Shown in pieces: positions 36,544-45,957 of a stretch of DNA of 64,000 nucleotides (position 1 is the stretch's first letter; each line of letters starts with the position of its first letter). Source of the stretch: Pseudomonas sp. H9 (GTDB lineage: Bacteria; Pseudomonadota; Gammaproteobacteria; Pseudomonadales; Pseudomonadaceae). The position numbers and the translations under genes are program-made. The notes beneath the pieces were generated by a model. The model did no database searches. It was not told the origin of the DNA and worked only from the letters and a program-made list of their open reading frames with translations. The DNA is taken from assembly GCF_004353925.1 (NCBI RefSeq), contig NZ_SMOK01000039.1:1-64000 (forward strand). The letters run 5' to 3'.

Positions 36544-39186
36544 ATGCGCAGCCAGACTTCCGACACTGAAGCACCCGTGACTTCTGCTTTGCCCGTTGCC
36601 GCACAGCGTTTGCGCTGGCTTGAACGCTTAAGCCGCTACAAGCAGCCGATTGGCCTGGCGATAACGCTGCTGTTGTTCACCATTGCCCTGATCGCTTGTC
36701 GCCATCTGCTCAGCGAGCTGGACATTTATGCCCTGCACGATTCGCTGCTCAGCGTGCCACCATCAGCCCTGGCCGGTGCACTGCTGGCCACAGCGGTTGG
36801 TTTCGTTATCTTGCTCGGCTACGAGTGGTCCGCCAGTCGCTATGCCGGCATCAAATTGCCTGCCAAAAGCTTGGCCATGGGCGGTTTCAGCGCTTTCGCC
36901 ATTGGCAACGCTATAGGCCTGTCACTGCTGTCCGGCGGTTCTGTACGCTACCGGCTTTACGCACGCCAAGGCATTGGTGCCGCCGAAGTCGCGCGCATGA
37001 CCCTGTTCGCCAGCCTTTCGCTGGGTTGTGCTTTGCCACCACTGGCGGCCTTGGCCACCTTGAGCAACCTGCCGGCAGCAGCTACAGCCTTGCATCTGCC
37101 TCAAGCGCTGCTGGCCAGTATCGCCGTGGCGGTGTTAGTTGTTACGGTTCTTCTGGTTCACGGCCTGTACCGTCGACGCCTGCCGGAACAGCCGCAGGCC
37201 GATAACCTGCTGGTGCGGATCGGGCGACGCACCCTGCGCCTGCCTGGTGCACGCCTGACCGCCCTGCAATTACTGATCACCGCTCTGGACGTAGCGGCAG
37301 CAGCGACAGTGCTGTATCTGCTGCTGCCTGAAGCGCCGCCCTTCGGCGCCTTTCTACTGGTGTACCTGCTGGCCCTCGCCGCCGGGGTGCTAAGTCATGT
37401 GCCCGGTGGCGTCGGGGTATTTGAGGCCATCCTGCTGGCAGCCTTCGCCGATCACTTGGGTGCCGCGCCTCTGGCCGCCGCTCTGCTGCTTTATCGCCTG
37501 ATCTATGTGGTGCTGCCATTGCTGCTGGCTTGTGCCTTGTTGCTGATCAACGAGGCACGGCGCTTCTTGCTCACCCGCCAAGCCATGCGCGCAGCGTCGG
37601 GGCTGGCTGCCCCGGTGTTGGCGGTACTGGTGTTTCTCTCGGGCGTTGTGCTGCTGTTCTCGGGGGCTACGCCGGAAATTGACGAGCGCCTTGAGCACCT
37701 TGGCTTTCTTATTCCCCATCGCCTGATCGATGCCTCGCATTTCGGCGCCAGCCTGATTGGTGTGCTGTGCCTGCTCCTGGCTCAGGGCTTGCGCCGCCGC
37801 CTGTCTGCGGCCTGGATGCTGACCACCATCTTGCTGCTGGTCGGCGCCCTGCTTTCGCTGCTCAAGGGCTTCGACTGGGAAGAAGCCAGTATCCTGACAC
37901 TCATCGCTTGCTTGCTGGCGCTGTTCCGGCGCTCTTTCTACCGCCCCAGCCGCTTGCTCGAACTGCCCTTTTCACCGGTCTACCTGGTCGCCAGTGCCTG
38001 TGTACTAGGGGCGTCGATCTGGCTGCTGCTGTTCGCCTACCAAGACGTACCGTATAGCCATGAGCTGTGGTGGCAATTCACCCTGGATGCCGACGCCCCA
38101 CGTGGCCTGCGTTCCGCGCTGGGCAGCGCGGTGTTGCTGGTGGCGGTTGCCTTGACCTGGCTGCTGCGCACTGCGCGTCCGGTCATCCACTTGCCAGGCA
38201 GCGAAGAGCTGCAGCGTGCCAAACACATCCTGCAGGCCTCGGACCAACCTGATGGAGGCCTGGCACTGACCGGCGATAAAGCGTTGCTGTTCGATCCCGA
38301 AGATGATGCCTTTCTGATGTACGCCCACCGCGGCCGCAGCCTGGTCGCACTGTACGACCCCATCGGCCCGGCGCAGAAACGCGCCGAGATGATCTGGCAG
38401 TTCCGTGACCTGTGTGATGTGCACCATGCCCGCCCGGTGTTTTACCAGGTGCGCGCAGAGAACTTGCCGTTCTACATGGACATCGGTCTGACCGCGATCA
38501 AGCTGGGCGAAGAAGCACGCGTCGATCTTCAGCGCTTTGACCTGGAAGCCAAGGGCAAAGAGATGAAAGACCTGCGCTACACCTGGAACCGAGGGGGCCG
38601 CGATGGCTTGAGCCTGGAGGTGCATGAGCCGGGGCAGGCGCCGCTCGATGAGCTCAAAGCAATTTCCGACGCTTGGCTGAGCGGCAAAAACGTGCGCGAG
38701 AAAGGCTTCTCCCTCGGCCGCTTCAGCCCTGAGTACCTGCAACATTTTCGCATCGCGCTGATCCGCTTCGAGGGCCGCCCGGTGGCCTTTGCCAACCTGC
38801 TGGAAACCCATAGCCGCGAACTGGCCAGCCTCGACTTGATGCGCGCCCATCCAGAAGCACCAAAGCTGACCATGGAATTCATGATGATCGGCTTGATCCT
38901 GCACTACAAAAGCCAAGGCTATGCCCGCTTCAGCCTGGGCATGGTGCCGTTGTCCGGCCTCCAGCCTCGTCGCGGTGCGCCGTTGACCCAACGTTTGGGC
39001 TCGATGGTGTTCCAACGTGGTGAGCAGCTGTACAACTTCCAAGGCCTGCGCCGCTTCAAAGACAAGTTCCAGCCCGACTGGGAACCCCGCTACATGGCTG
39101 TGCCGGCCGGGCTCGATCCGCTGGTGGCACTGGCCGATACCGCCGCCCTGATTGCAGGTGGCTTGACCGGATTGGTGAAACGCTGA
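36544..39186 (+). CDS. mprF: Aminoacyl-phosphatidylglycerol synthase/flippase
   Basis: MprF-type proteins add an amino acid (alanine in the characterised P. aeruginosa enzyme, lysine in others) from tRNA to phosphatidylglycerol, lowering the surface negative charge. The product is 880 residues. The N-terminal half (about 35-540) has many membrane segments forming the flippase and synthase membrane parts, with LSHVPGGVGVFEAILL near 285-300. The C-terminal DUF2156 catalytic domain (about 560-870) contains DPIGPAQKRAEMIWQF and FRIALIRFEGRPVAFANLL. I chose the ATG at 36544, which gives the family length. Its stop shares one base with the virJ start. Confidence 0.94.
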   Translation: MRSQTSDTEAPVTSALPVAAQRLRWLERLSRYKQPIGLAITLLLFTIALIACRHLLSELDIYALHDSLLSVPPSALAGALLATAVGFVILLGYEWSASRYAGIKLPAKSLAMGGFSAFAIGNAIGLSLLSGGSVRYRLYARQGIGAAEVARMTLFASLSLGCALPPLAALATLSNLPAAATALHLPQALLASIAVAVLVVTVLLVHGLYRRRLPEQPQADNLLVRIGRRTLRLPGARLTALQLLITALDVAAAATVLYLLLPEAPPFGAFLLVYLLALAAGVLSHVPGGVGVFEAILLAAFADHLGAAPLAAALLLYRLIYVVLPLLLACALLLINEARRFLLTRQAMRAASGLAAPVLAVLVFLSGVVLLFSGATPEIDERLEHLGFLIPHRLIDASHFGASLIGVLCLLLAQGLRRRLSAAWMLTTILLLVGALLSLLKGFDWEEASILTLIACLLALFRRSFYRPSRLLELPFSPVYLVASACVLGASIWLLLFAYQDVPYSHELWWQFTLDADAPRGLRSALGSAVLLVAVALTWLLRTARPVIHLPGSEELQRAKHILQASDQPDGGLALTGDKALLFDPEDDAFLMYAHRGRSLVALYDPIGPAQKRAEMIWQFRDLCDVHHARPVFYQVRAENLPFYMDIGLTAIKLGEEARVDLQRFDLEAKGKEMKDLRYTWNRGGRDGLSLEVHEPGQAPLDELKAISDAWLSGKNVREKGFSLGRFSPEYLQHFRIALIRFEGRPVAFANLLETHSRELASLDLMRAHPEAPKLTMEFMMIGLILHYKSQGYARFSLGMVPLSGLQPRRGAPLTQRLGSMVFQRGEQLYNFQGLRRFKDKFQPDWEPRYMAVPAGLDPLVALADTAALIAGGLTGLVKR

Positions 39187-40481
39187 TGATTCGACGCTAC
39201 TGGCCGTACCTGCTGGCAACTCTGGTGCTGGGTTTGCTAGCTGCCATCCTGGGCTTCTGGCTATGGGCGCGCCCCGCCCCTGAGGCGCGCCTGGAACACC
39301 TTTCAACACGCGACGGCAGCAGCCTGACCCGCGCCACACCGGGTACTCGCGCCAAAGCCCATGTGGCCATCGCTGTGCCTCAGGATCAGGCTCTCTCCGA
39401 CAAACAGTTGCTGAACCTGAGCCAGAGCGGTGAAGCGCAGATCGTTCAAGTGATCCTGCCACCGGCCGATTGCGCTTTGCAGCAAACCGCCTTGAATCAG
39501 GCGCTGCAACAACTGCAAGGCCCGGCAAGCCTGGTGGCCGGTATCGGCCCAGGCGCCGCGCAAGCCTGGCAGTGGCTGGCTGCCCAAAAAGACGACAAAG
39601 CCCAGGCCATTTCGGTAGATTTCAGTGTCGAACGCCCCGGCTGCAGCACCCCCTTGCCCAAGTCGGCGGCTCACGGGCACTGGAACGTGGCCTGGAACGA
39701 TAACCCGGACGACGCCAGCGCCGCCTTTGTTCGCGATCAACCCAATGCCGAAACCAGTATCAGTGATTACGACATCCACCTGCCGCAAGTGCTCAAGGCG
39801 CAGTTGACCCAGGCATTGGTGGGTGAAGAAGGCAACGCCATGAGCATCCCGGTGGTTGAAGTGCCTGCAGGGCAAACCACCGATACCGTGACCCTGTTCC
39901 TCTCCGGTGACGGCGGCTGGCGCGACCTGGACCGTGACGTCGCCGGCGAAATGGCAAAACTCGGCTATCCGGTGGTGGGCATCGATACCCTGCGCTACTA
40001 CTGGCAACACAAAACGCCCGAACAAAGCGCCATAGACCTGTCGGAGCTGATGCAGCATTACCGCCAGAAATGGGGCACCAAGCGCTTTGTGCTGACCGGC
40101 TACTCATTCGGCGCAGATGTTCTACCAGCGATTTACAACCGCCTTCCCGCTGAAGACCAGAAACGCATCGACGCAGTCATCCTCCTGGCCTTTGCCCGCA
40201 GTGGCAGCTTTGAAATCGAAGTGGAAGGCTGGCTGGGCAATGCCGGCAAAGAAGCCCCTACCGGCCCGGAAATGGCCAAGCTACCGGCGGCAAAAGTAGT
40301 GTGCATTTACGGTGAAGAAGAAGCCGACGAAAGCGGCTGCACCGACCACACGGCAGTGGGCGAACGCCTGAAACTTCCGGGCGGGCATCATTTTGACGAG
40401 AACTACCCGGCACTGGCCAAGCGTTTGATCAGCGACATCGAAAGCCGCCAAGGCAAAACCAGCGTCGCAGAACAAAACTGA
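39186..40481 (+). CDS. VirJ/AcvB family alpha/beta hydrolase, probable aminoacyl-PG hydrolase
   Basis: A 431-residue envelope protein: an N-terminal membrane anchor or signal (about 8-28), then a region with poor recognisable motifs, then an alpha/beta hydrolase domain with LFLSGDGGWRDLD and the nucleophile elbow LTGYSFGADVLP (Ser at about 306). The conserved His is probably in PGGHHFDENYP. AcvB of Agrobacterium and PA0919 of P. aeruginosa, encoded next to the synthase gene, hydrolyse lysyl- or alanyl-phosphatidylglycerol. The one-base overlap with mprF (TGATG) supports a synthesis and turnover pair. Confidence 0.87.
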   Translation: MIRRYWPYLLATLVLGLLAAILGFWLWARPAPEARLEHLSTRDGSSLTRATPGTRAKAHVAIAVPQDQALSDKQLLNLSQSGEAQIVQVILPPADCALQQTALNQALQQLQGPASLVAGIGPGAAQAWQWLAAQKDDKAQAISVDFSVERPGCSTPLPKSAAHGHWNVAWNDNPDDASAAFVRDQPNAETSISDYDIHLPQVLKAQLTQALVGEEGNAMSIPVVEVPAGQTTDTVTLFLSGDGGWRDLDRDVAGEMAKLGYPVVGIDTLRYYWQHKTPEQSAIDLSELMQHYRQKWGTKRFVLTGYSFGADVLPAIYNRLPAEDQKRIDAVILLAFARSGSFEIEVEGWLGNAGKEAPTGPEMAKLPAAKVVCIYGEEEADESGCTDHTAVGERLKLPGGHHFDENYPALAKRLISDIESRQGKTSVAEQN

Positions 40482-40483
40482 CG

Positions 40484-40555
40484 GTAGAAGCGGGCTTGCC
40501 CTGCGATAGCGATCTGCCTGGCATATCGCTATCGCGGGGCAAGCCCGCCCCTACA
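40484..40555. repeat. REP inverted pair overlapping the kup stop codon
   Basis: A diverged copy (GTAGAAGCGGGCTTGCCCTG) and an inverted copy (GCGGGGCAAGCCCGCCCCTA) are about 25 bases apart. The right arm includes the kup stop codon (40551-40553). Confidence 0.88.
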
Positions 40556-42449
40556 TTTCGACTTGCGTACCCAGTTCAATTACCCGGTTCAATGGCAGGT
40601 TGAAGAAGCGCAAAGTGCCATTGGCGTTCTTCAACAGGAATGCAAACAGCATCGCCCGCCACCGCGCCATCCCCACCAGCCGCGACGGAATCACCGTCTC
40701 CCTGCTGAGAAAGAAAGTGGTGCGCATTGGGCTGAAATCCACCCCCTCAAGGTGACACAGCTTCAACGCACCTGGCACATCCGGCTCGTCCATGAAACCG
40801 AAATGCAGTAGCACCCGGTAAAACCCTTCGCCATAGGCTTCAATCTCGAATTGCTGATGCGCTGGAACCCTGGGTGTGTCTTCGCTGATCACGGTCAACA
40901 GCACCACCTGGTTATGCAAGACCTGGTTATGCAGCATGTTGTGCAGCAACGCATGGGGAACGGCATCCTGGCGCGCAGTCAGGAACACTGCCGTGCCTTC
41001 GACCCGGTGTGGAGGTTGCACGCGAATACTGCTGATAAACAGCGGTAAAGGCAGGCTGCCCTCATCAAGGCGCTCGACCAGAATCTGCTTGCCGCGCTTC
41101 CAGGTGGTCATCAAGACAAACAAGGCGATCCCCGCCAGCACCGGAAAGGCCCCGCCTTGCACCACCTTCGGCACGTTGGCGGCAAAGAACAGGCCGTCGA
41201 CAAACAGGAAGCTGACCAGTACCGGTACCGCCAGTACGGGGGGCCACTTCCACAGCAACAGCATGACCGTCGACACCAGCAGCGTGGTCATCAGCATGGT
41301 CCCGGTCACTGCCACACCGTAGGCCGACGCGAGCGCGTCAGAAGACTCGAAGGCGAGCACCAACAAGATCACGCCAACCATCAACGCCCAGTTCACGGCA
41401 CCAATGTAAATTTGCCCTTGCTCGTCATGCGAGGTGTGCTGAATTTGCATCCGTGGCACATACCCCAGCTGTATCGCCTGGCGCGTCAGAGAGAAAGCCC
41501 CGGAGATCACCGCCTGGGAAGCAATCACCGTTGCCAGCGTTGACAGCCCGACCAACGGAATCAAGGCCCAACCCGGGGCCAGTAAATAGAAGGGGTTGCG
41601 CGCGGCCTCCGGGTTTTGCAGAAGCATCGCGCCCTGCCCGAAGTAGTTGAGTACCAGCGCAGGCAGCACCAAGGCAAACCAGGCCCGTGCAATCGGCTTG
41701 CGACCAAAATGGCCCATATCGGCATACAACGCCTCGGCGCCGGTCAAGGCCAGCACTACCGCGCCGAGAATGGCGACGCCCATGCCGGGATGAACAATGA
41801 AAAAGCGCACCGCCCAAACTGGGTTGAACGCTTTAAGCACCTCAGGGCTCTGGGATATGCCATGCACCCCCAACGCCGCCAAAACCAAAAACCAGACGAC
41901 CATGATCGGACCAAAGAATATGCCGATACGCGCGGTGCCATGTTTTTGAATCAGAAACAACCCGACCAACACGACCAGTGCGATCGGCACAACCCAATGG
42001 TCGATGCCATCGAATGCCAGCCCCAGCCCCTCCACTGCCGACAATACCGAAATGGCCGGGGTGATCATGCTGTCGCCATAAAACAGCGCAGCGCCGACCA
42101 GCCCACACACCACCATCATCGCGCGCAGTTTGGGATACGGTGCCGACGCCCGCCTAGCCAAGGCGGTCAGGGCCATGGTGCCACCTTCACCCTGGTTGTC
42201 GGCGCGCAAGACGAACACCACGTATTTAAACGAAACCACCCAGATCAGCGACCAGAAGATCAGTGCCAGGATGCCCAGCACGCCGTCATGATTGACCGGC
42301 ACGCCATAGTTGCCGGAAAACACTTCTTTGAGGGTATACAAGGGGCTAGTACCGATATCACCGTAAACCACCCCGACTGCCGCCACCAGCAAGCTCAGCG
42401 GCTTGGCCGCCGAATGCCCGGAATCTGCCTGATCGCTTGCCTGTGCCAT
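40551..42449 (-). CDS. kup: Low-affinity potassium transporter Kup
   Basis: A KUP/HAK family potassium-proton symporter of 632 residues. The family start LLVAAVGVVYGDIGTSPLYTL is at about 21-41. Twelve membrane segments follow in the first 450 residues, with GGTMALTALARR and YFGQGAMLL among the recognisable parts, and a cytoplasmic tail of about 170 residues. The ATG at 42449 has GGAG 6 bases upstream. The stop codon lies inside a REP element. Confidence 0.95.
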   Translation of the reverse strand: MAQASDQADSGHSAAKPLSLLVAAVGVVYGDIGTSPLYTLKEVFSGNYGVPVNHDGVLGILALIFWSLIWVVSFKYVVFVLRADNQGEGGTMALTALARRASAPYPKLRAMMVVCGLVGAALFYGDSMITPAISVLSAVEGLGLAFDGIDHWVVPIALVVLVGLFLIQKHGTARIGIFFGPIMVVWFLVLAALGVHGISQSPEVLKAFNPVWAVRFFIVHPGMGVAILGAVVLALTGAEALYADMGHFGRKPIARAWFALVLPALVLNYFGQGAMLLQNPEAARNPFYLLAPGWALIPLVGLSTLATVIASQAVISGAFSLTRQAIQLGYVPRMQIQHTSHDEQGQIYIGAVNWALMVGVILLVLAFESSDALASAYGVAVTGTMLMTTLLVSTVMLLLWKWPPVLAVPVLVSFLFVDGLFFAANVPKVVQGGAFPVLAGIALFVLMTTWKRGKQILVERLDEGSLPLPLFISSIRVQPPHRVEGTAVFLTARQDAVPHALLHNMLHNQVLHNQVVLLTVISEDTPRVPAHQQFEIEAYGEGFYRVLLHFGFMDEPDVPGALKLCHLEGVDFSPMRTTFFLSRETVIPSRLVGMARWRAMLFAFLLKNANGTLRFFNLPLNRVIELGTQVEM

Positions 42450-42702
42450 CCGCCGCTCCTGCAACCAAGACCCTTGGGCCAGTTAACGCTAAAATGCCTG
42501 CAACCCCAATACGCACGCTTTCACAGCCCGATGCAAACGCAGGTGTACCGTCGCGAAGCATAGCTTAGCGTTCGTCGCTTTTCTGCTGGTCAAGTGACTT
42601 TGCGCCCGCTAGAATTGCGCACTTTTTGATCAGAGGCGCTGCTAGCGCCCAACAGGACAGCGCGCTTGTGGCACGACTGTCCCCCTTACACCGAGGTTAG
42701 TC

Positions 42703-44040
42703 ATGTCCACCACTCCTACGCCCACCACGCCTAAGGTCGGCTTCGTATCTCTGGGTTGCCCCAAGGCCCTGGTCGATTCCGAGCGCATCCTGACCCAACT
42801 GCGCATGGAAGGCTATGAAGTCGTGCCCACCTATCAGGACGCCGATGTGGTGGTGGTCAACACCTGCGGCTTCATCGACAGCGCCAAGGCCGAGTCCCTT
42901 GAGGTGATCGGTGAAGCCATCAAGGAAAACGGCAAAGTCATCGTCACCGGCTGCATGGGTGTCGAGGAAGGCAACATCCGCGATGTGCACCCAAGCGTAC
43001 TGGCCGTGACCGGCCCGCAGCAGTACGAGCAAGTGGTCACCGCCGTACACGAAGTGGTACCACCACGTCAGGACCACAACCCGCTGATCGATCTGGTACC
43101 GCCGCAAGGGGTCAAGCTCACCCCGCGCCACTACGCCTACCTGAAGATCTCCGAAGGCTGCAACCACAGCTGCAGCTTCTGCATCATTCCGTCGATGCGT
43201 GGCAAGCTGGTCAGCCGCCCGGTCGGCGACGTACTCAGCGAGGCCGAGCGCCTGGTCAAGGCTGGGGTCAAAGAAATTCTGGTGATTTCCCAGGACACCA
43301 GCGCCTACGGTGTCGACGTCAAGTACAAGACCGACTTCTGGAACGGCCGCCCGGTCAAGACGCGCATGCTCGAACTGTGCGAAGCACTGAGCAGCCTCGG
43401 CGCCTGGGTGCGCCTGCACTACGTTTACCCATACCCGAACGTTGACGACATCATCCCACTGATGGCCGCTGGCAAAATCCTGCCGTACCTGGACATCCCG
43501 TTCCAGCACGCCAGCCCGAAAGTGCTCAAGTCGATGAAGCGTCCGGCGTTCGAAGACCGCACTCTGGCGCGAATCAAGAAGTGGCGCGAACAATGCCCGG
43601 AGCTGATCATCCGCTCCACTTTCATCGTCGGCTTCCCGGGCGAAACCGAAGAAGACTTCCAGTACCTGCTCGACTGGCTGACCGAAGCCCAGCTCGACCG
43701 CGTTGGCTGCTTCCAGTATTCGCCTGTCGAAGGTGCTCCGGCCAATGACCTGGGGCTGGATGTGGTTCCGGACGACGTCAAGCAAGAGCGCTGGGATCGT
43801 TTCATGGCCCATCAGCAGGCAATCAGCACAGCCCGTCTGCAACTGCGCATCGGCCGCGAAATCGACGTGCTGATCGACGAAGTCGAAGAAGAAGGCTCGG
43901 TGGGCCGCAGCTACTTCGATGCCCCGGAAATCGACGGTAACGTGTTCATCGATGGCAACCACGGCTTCAAGCCGGGCGACACCGTACGCTGCCGGGTAAC
44001 CGACACCGACGAGTACGACATGTGGGCTGAACCCATCTAA
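42703..44040 (+). CDS. rimO: Ribosomal protein S12 methylthiotransferase RimO
   Basis: A radical SAM methylthiotransferase that modifies Asp of ribosomal protein S12. The product is 445 residues. The N-terminal UPF0004 domain (about 8-120) carries three cysteines for one cluster (VSLGCPKALVDSE, NTCGFIDSAK, TGCMGVEEG). The radical SAM motif is EGCNHSCSFCIIPSMRG (about 148-164), and a C-terminal TRAM domain follows (about 375-445). These features distinguish it from MiaB by the GCPKALVDSE start. It ends at a good terminator. Confidence 0.97.
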   Translation: MSTTPTPTTPKVGFVSLGCPKALVDSERILTQLRMEGYEVVPTYQDADVVVVNTCGFIDSAKAESLEVIGEAIKENGKVIVTGCMGVEEGNIRDVHPSVLAVTGPQQYEQVVTAVHEVVPPRQDHNPLIDLVPPQGVKLTPRHYAYLKISEGCNHSCSFCIIPSMRGKLVSRPVGDVLSEAERLVKAGVKEILVISQDTSAYGVDVKYKTDFWNGRPVKTRMLELCEALSSLGAWVRLHYVYPYPNVDDIIPLMAAGKILPYLDIPFQHASPKVLKSMKRPAFEDRTLARIKKWREQCPELIIRSTFIVGFPGETEEDFQYLLDWLTEAQLDRVGCFQYSPVEGAPANDLGLDVVPDDVKQERWDRFMAHQQAISTARLQLRIGREIDVLIDEVEEEGSVGRSYFDAPEIDGNVFIDGNHGFKPGDTVRCRVTDTDEYDMWAEPI

Positions 44041-44058
44041 TTACCGCCGTTGAAAAAT

Positions 44059-44089
44059 AGCCCTGCCAACTCTGGCGGGGCTTTTTTTT
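44059..44089 (+). terminator. Intrinsic terminator of rimO
   Basis: AGCCCTGCCA and TGGCGGGGCT pair (one G-T pair) around a 4-base loop, followed by eight T residues. Confidence 0.92.
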
Positions 44090-44129
44090 GCAACTATCGT
44101 TCTCTCAATTGGCCAAGGAGAACCGAGCG

Positions 44130-44600
44130 ATGTATAGGCAAAACAGCGTGCAGACCCCCAGCTTCAGCGACTATCCGGAGCTGGCGCGTGTCTGGGAAGC
44201 GTCGGTTCGTGCAACCCATGATTTTCTGCCCGAGAGCTATATCTGCCTGTTGCGTGAACTACTGCTCAGCCAGTACCTCGATGCGGTAATGCTGATTTGC
44301 TGTAAGGATGCCCGACAGCGCATCACCGGTTTTGCCGGGGTGGCCGCTGGCCGGGTAGAAATGCTGTTCATCGACCCGGCCTTGCGCGGCCAAGGCCTGG
44401 GTAAACGCCTGTTGCGTTACGCTATCGACGAACTCAATGCCGACCAGCTGGATGTTAACGAACAAAACCCCCAGGCCTTGGGCTTCTACCTGCGCCAAGG
44501 CTTCGAAGTTGTAGGACGTTCGGAAACGGACGGCATGGGCCAACCCTACCCCCTACTCCATCTGAGGCTTATTCAGACAAAATCCGTCCAAACGAGCTGA
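44130..44600 (+). CDS. GNAT family N-acetyltransferase (YjaB-like)
   Basis: A 156-residue acetyltransferase. It has the acetyl-CoA binding segment DPALRGQGLGKRLLRYA and the C-terminal NEQNPQALGFYLRQGFEVVGRSE, closely resembling YjaB. An N-terminal VRATHDFLPE is also shared with that group. AGGAG 9 bases before the ATG at 44130 supports this start. The substrate is unknown. Confidence 0.88.
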   Translation: MYRQNSVQTPSFSDYPELARVWEASVRATHDFLPESYICLLRELLLSQYLDAVMLICCKDARQRITGFAGVAAGRVEMLFIDPALRGQGLGKRLLRYAIDELNADQLDVNEQNPQALGFYLRQGFEVVGRSETDGMGQPYPLLHLRLIQTKSVQTS

Positions 44601-44730
44601 CAGACGACGTAGTCCATTTCCTAAATACCGTGAAATCACAGATTAATGGCCGGATGGGTGAATGTTGCCGGGCCTGAGCGCGCCCGGACGGTTACAATAG
44701 GCATCTTTCCCAATGCCTACGGCTGTCGTC

Positions 44731-45441
44731 ATGTCTGAACCCATTCGCCTATCCAAACGCCTTATCGAACTGGTCGGTTGCTCCCGCCGGGAAGCAGAAC
44801 TGTACATCGAGGGTGGCTGGGTCACGGTCGACGGCGTGGTGGTCGATGAACCGCAATTCAAGGTAGCCGAGCACACCGTCGAGTTGCAGGCCGGCGCACG
44901 CGCCGAACCGCTGGAACCGGTCACGCTGTTGCTCCACCAACCAGCCGGGCTGGACGTTGACAGCGCATGTCGCAGCATCACGGCCAGCACCCTGTCGGCA
45001 GAGCACAGCCAGGGCCGCCGCCCACTCAAGGGCCATTTTGCCCGTTTGAGCTGCGTGGCCCCCTTGCAAGAAGGCGCCAGCGGTCTGCAGGTATTCACTC
45101 AGGACTGGCGGGTAACCCGCAAGCTCAACGCCGACCTGTCCAAACTTGAACAGGAGTATGTGGTGGAGGTCAGCGGTGAAATGATCGCCCACGGCCTTGA
45201 GCGGCTGAACCGCGGCTTCAACTGGAAGGGCAACGAACTGCCGAAGATCAAAGCCAGCTGGCAAAACGAAACGCGCCTGCGCATGGTCCTGAAAAACCCG
45301 CAGCCGGGTCTGATTGCCTTGCTGTGCAGCAGCGTTGGCGTTACCCCGCTGAGCATGCGCCGGATTCGCTTGGGTGGCGTCTCCATGAGCAAATTGGCGC
45401 TGGGCCAATGGCGCTACCTGGCGAGCAACGAAAGATTCTAG
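44731..45441 (+). CDS. RsuA-family pseudouridine synthase homologue lacking the catalytic aspartate
   Basis: A 236-residue protein with an N-terminal S4 RNA-binding domain (about 6-55: RLSKRLIELVGCSRREAELY) and an RsuA/RluF-like domain. The catalytic motif GRLDxxxxGL appears as APLQEGASGL at 110-119, so the Asp is replaced by Gln113 and the preceding Arg by Pro. Downstream family motifs remain: KLEQEYVVEVSG and VGVTPLSMRRIRLGGV. It should still bind RNA but should not isomerise uridine by the known mechanism. The ATG at 44731 was chosen; one at 44713 is possible. It precedes yehS and trmO. Confidence 0.85.
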   Translation: MSEPIRLSKRLIELVGCSRREAELYIEGGWVTVDGVVVDEPQFKVAEHTVELQAGARAEPLEPVTLLLHQPAGLDVDSACRSITASTLSAEHSQGRRPLKGHFARLSCVAPLQEGASGLQVFTQDWRVTRKLNADLSKLEQEYVVEVSGEMIAHGLERLNRGFNWKGNELPKIKASWQNETRLRMVLKNPQPGLIALLCSSVGVTPLSMRRIRLGGVSMSKLALGQWRYLASNERF

Positions 45442-45488
45442 CAACAAGGCGCTGCCACCCGGGTAGCGCCCCGAACAGGATTGTCACA

Positions 45489-45950
45489 ATGATTCACAAC
45501 GATGTACTGCGCAGCCTGCGCTACCTGCTGGATGTCAATGACGCCAAACTGGCCGACATCATCAAGCTGACCGGTTTCAACGTCAGTACCAGCGACGTTG
45601 TCGCCTACCTGAAGAAAGAAGACGAAGAAGGCTTTGTACGCTGCCCGGACGAAGTCATCGCGCACTTTCTCGATGGCCTGGTGATGTTCAAGCGTGGCAA
45701 AGACGATAGCCGCCCTGCGCTGCCCGTCGAACTGCCGGTGACCAACAACATCATCATGAAGAAGCTGCGGGTTGCCTTCGAGCTGAAGGAAGACGATCTG
45801 CATGCGATCCTCAAGGCGGCCGATTTTCCGGTTTCCAAGCCGGAGCTAAGTGCCCTTTTCCGTAAAGTCGGGCACAACAACTACCGCCCCTGCGGTGACC
45901 AACTGCTGCGCAATTTCCTCAAGGGCCTGACCCTGCGGGTCCGTGGCTGA
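45489..45950 (+). CDS. DUF1456 (YehS-like) protein
   Basis: A 153-residue protein made of two copies of the DUF1456 domain of about 65 residues each: NDVLRSLRYLLDVNDAKLADI at the start and NNIIMKKLRVAFELKEDDL in the second half. Each is followed by a similar FLDGLV/FLKGLT segment. The function is unknown. It sits between the RsuA-like and trmO genes, so a link with RNA metabolism is possible but unproven. Confidence 0.87.
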   Translation: MIHNDVLRSLRYLLDVNDAKLADIIKLTGFNVSTSDVVAYLKKEDEEGFVRCPDEVIAHFLDGLVMFKRGKDDSRPALPVELPVTNNIIMKKLRVAFELKEDDLHAILKAADFPVSKPELSALFRKVGHNNYRPCGDQLLRNFLKGLTLRVRG

Positions 45951-45957
45951 GCCGCCG

